In this document: piece by piece, positions 5,418-6,306 of the stretch
How positions within the stretch are numbered: the stretch's first letter is position 1
How the letters are laid out: each line of letters begins with the position of its first letter
Assembly: GCA_002421985.1 (NCBI GenBank)
Contig: DISF01000016.1
Span: forward strand, 1-6,306
Source: Roseovarius sp. UBA6217
GTDB lineage: Bacteria; Pseudomonadota; Alphaproteobacteria; Rhodobacterales; Rhodobacteraceae
Length of the DNA: 6,306 nt
Direction: 5' to 3'
Notes under the pieces: model-generated
Databases searched by the model: none
What the model was told of the DNA's origin: nothing
The model's input: only the letters and a program-made list of their open reading frames with translations
Program-made: the position numbers and the translations under genes

Positions 5418-6019
5418 TTCGCCTCCTCCTTCTCGTCACCGGGAAGGATGTAGTCGGCCCCCTCCCAGGGGCTCATGAAATCAAACTGCCGGTATTCCTG
5501 CACCAGCTTCACCGGCTCATAGACCACGCGCTTTTGCACCTCGTCATAGCGCACTTCCGTGTAGCCCGTGGTCGGGAAATCCTTGCGCAGCGGATGCCCG
5601 CTAAAGCCGTAATCGGTGAGAATGCGGCGCAGGTCCGGGTGGCCCGAAAAGAGGATGCCGAACATGTCGAACACCTCGCGCTCGAACCAGTTCGCCGCCG
5701 GGTAGACACCGGTCAGCGAGCGGATCATGTCCTCCTCGCGCGCGGCGACGCGCAGGCGGATGCGGTGGTTCTGATACATCGACAGCAGGTGATAGACCAC
5801 GTCGAACCGCTTGGGCCGCTCGGGGTAATCGACCGCCGTGATATCGACCAGCGTGGAAAAGGCGCAGTTCTGATCGGTTTTCAGAAACTCCGCCAGCCCG
5901 GCGATGTTCGACGGGGCCACATCGACCGTCAATTCGCCAAGCGCGATCTGCCAGCCCAGCACGCAATCGGTGCGCTTGGCCTCGATATACTCGCCCAGTT
6001 CGTTGAGTGCATTGCTCAT
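5414..6019 (-). CDS. nuoC: NADH-quinone oxidoreductase subunit C (NuoC)
   Basis: NuoC (30 kDa subunit, Nqo5) is a cofactor-free structural subunit of the connecting module that packs against NuoD in the peripheral arm of complex I. The 201-residue product is of normal length for a stand-alone NuoC; it is not the NuoCD fusion of enterobacteria. The 30 kDa signature is clear: WFEREVFDMFGI at about 111-122, followed by HPDLRRILTDYGFSGHPLRK at about 127-146 and DFPTTGYTEVRYDE at about 147-160. The tail is acidic (DEKEEAK). The ATG at 6019 overlaps the nuoB stop as ATGA. There is no strong Shine-Dalgarno sequence before it, so translation is probably coupled to nuoB. The stop in turn overlaps the nuoD ATG. 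Confidence 0.97.
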   Translation of the reverse strand: MSNALNELGEYIEAKRTDCVLGWQIALGELTVDVAPSNIAGLAEFLKTDQNCAFSTLVDITAVDYPERPKRFDVVYHLLSMYQNHRIRLRVAAREEDMIRSLTGVYPAANWFEREVFDMFGILFSGHPDLRRILTDYGFSGHPLRKDFPTTGYTEVRYDEVQKRVVYEPVKLVQEYRQFDFMSPWEGADYILPGDEKEEAK

Positions 6020-6306
6020 CTGACAATCGTCCCCGTCCGGCGGATCTTGCGCTGCAATTGCAGGATACCGTAAACCAGCGCCTCGGCCGTGGGCGGGCAG
6101 CCCGGCACGTAGATATCCACCGGAATGATCCGGTCGCAGCCGCGCACGACGCTGTAGCTGTAGTGATAATAGCCGCCGCCATTGGCACAGCTTCCCATCG
6201 AGATCACATAGCGCGGCTCGGGCATCTGGTCATAGACCTTGCGCAGCGCCGGGGCCATCTTGTTGGTCAGCGTGCCCGCCACGATCATCACGTCGGACTG
6301 GCGCGG
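6016..6306 (-). CDS. nuoB: NADH-quinone oxidoreductase subunit B (NuoB), 3' part
   Basis: NuoB (PSST/Nqo6) carries the terminal [4Fe-4S] cluster N2, which passes electrons to quinone at the NuoB/NuoD interface on the cytoplasmic side. Only the C-terminal 96 residues are in the window. The frame enters at the upper edge in mid-gene, reading PRQSDVMIVAGTLTNKMAP, a typical internal NuoB sequence. Two of the four N2 ligands are visible, in GSCANGGGYYHYS and YVPGCPPTAEAL; the tandem Cys pair of the family lies upstream, outside the window. The gene ends in TGA at 6018-6016, overlapping the nuoC ATG as ATGA. The C-terminus (LQRKIRRTGTIVR) looks complete, so only the 5' part is missing. NiFe-hydrogenase small subunits are related, but the adjacent nuoC and nuoD settle the identity. 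Confidence 0.97.
   Translation of the reverse strand, partial: PRQSDVMIVAGTLTNKMAPALRKVYDQMPEPRYVISMGSCANGGGYYHYSYSVVRGCDRIIPVDIYVPGCPPTAEALVYGILQLQRKIRRTGTIVR

Noticed and set aside
4260..5453. 397-residue plus-strand open frame opposite nuoD
   Set aside because: It is an antisense shadow of nuoD in GC-rich DNA. Its translation has no recognisable domain, while the minus strand encodes an intact conserved subunit.
1..6306. Mobile elements, CRISPR, tRNA/rRNA, toxin-antitoxin or phage genes
   Set aside because: Nothing of this kind is seen. The window is fully occupied by an intact, co-directional respiratory operon.

Overview
The window is a GC-rich stretch of an alphaproteobacterial chromosome, most likely from the order Rhodobacterales (Roseobacter/Rhodobacter/Paracoccus relatives). 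It lies entirely inside a nuo operon, which encodes the proton-pumping NADH:quinone oxidoreductase (respiratory complex I). All real genes are on the minus strand, so transcription runs from high to low coordinates. The order is nuoB (3' part) - nuoC - nuoD - small lipoprotein - nuoE - small two-helix membrane protein (DUF5337-like) - nuoF - second small lipoprotein - DUF5333-like exported protein - nuoG (5' part). The taxonomic call rests on three things: separate nuoC and nuoD genes, a long NuoE with an acidic Ala/Pro/Glu linker and a C-terminal helix-hairpin-helix-like domain, and the DUF5337- and DUF5333-like genes set among the nuo genes.

The six nuo genes encode the hydrophilic arm of the complex. 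NuoE, NuoF and NuoG form the NADH-oxidising end (FMN, clusters N1a, N3, N1b and N5, and further clusters beyond the window). NuoB, NuoC and NuoD form the connecting module that carries N2 and the quinone site. Every iron-sulfur ligand expected in the visible parts is present, and no reading frame is broken.

The four other genes are the interesting part. Three encode predicted exported proteins: two lipoproteins and one with a cleavable signal peptide. Each has exactly two cysteines in its mature chain, not counting the lipobox cysteine. The fourth encodes two membrane helices. They sit among genes for a cytoplasmic assembly and have no known function that I can name, although similar unidentified reading frames are known from the Rhodobacter capsulatus nuo locus. 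They are candidates for complex I accessory or assembly factors, not a wholly new system.

The genes are packed tightly. There are ATGA start/stop overlaps at nuoB/nuoC, nuoC/nuoD and nuoF/lipoprotein, and gaps of 1 to 15 bases at most other junctions. The one larger gap, 52 bases after nuoD, is very G-rich. I see no promoter, terminator, RNA gene, mobile element or CRISPR array. The operon promoter and terminator must lie outside the window.
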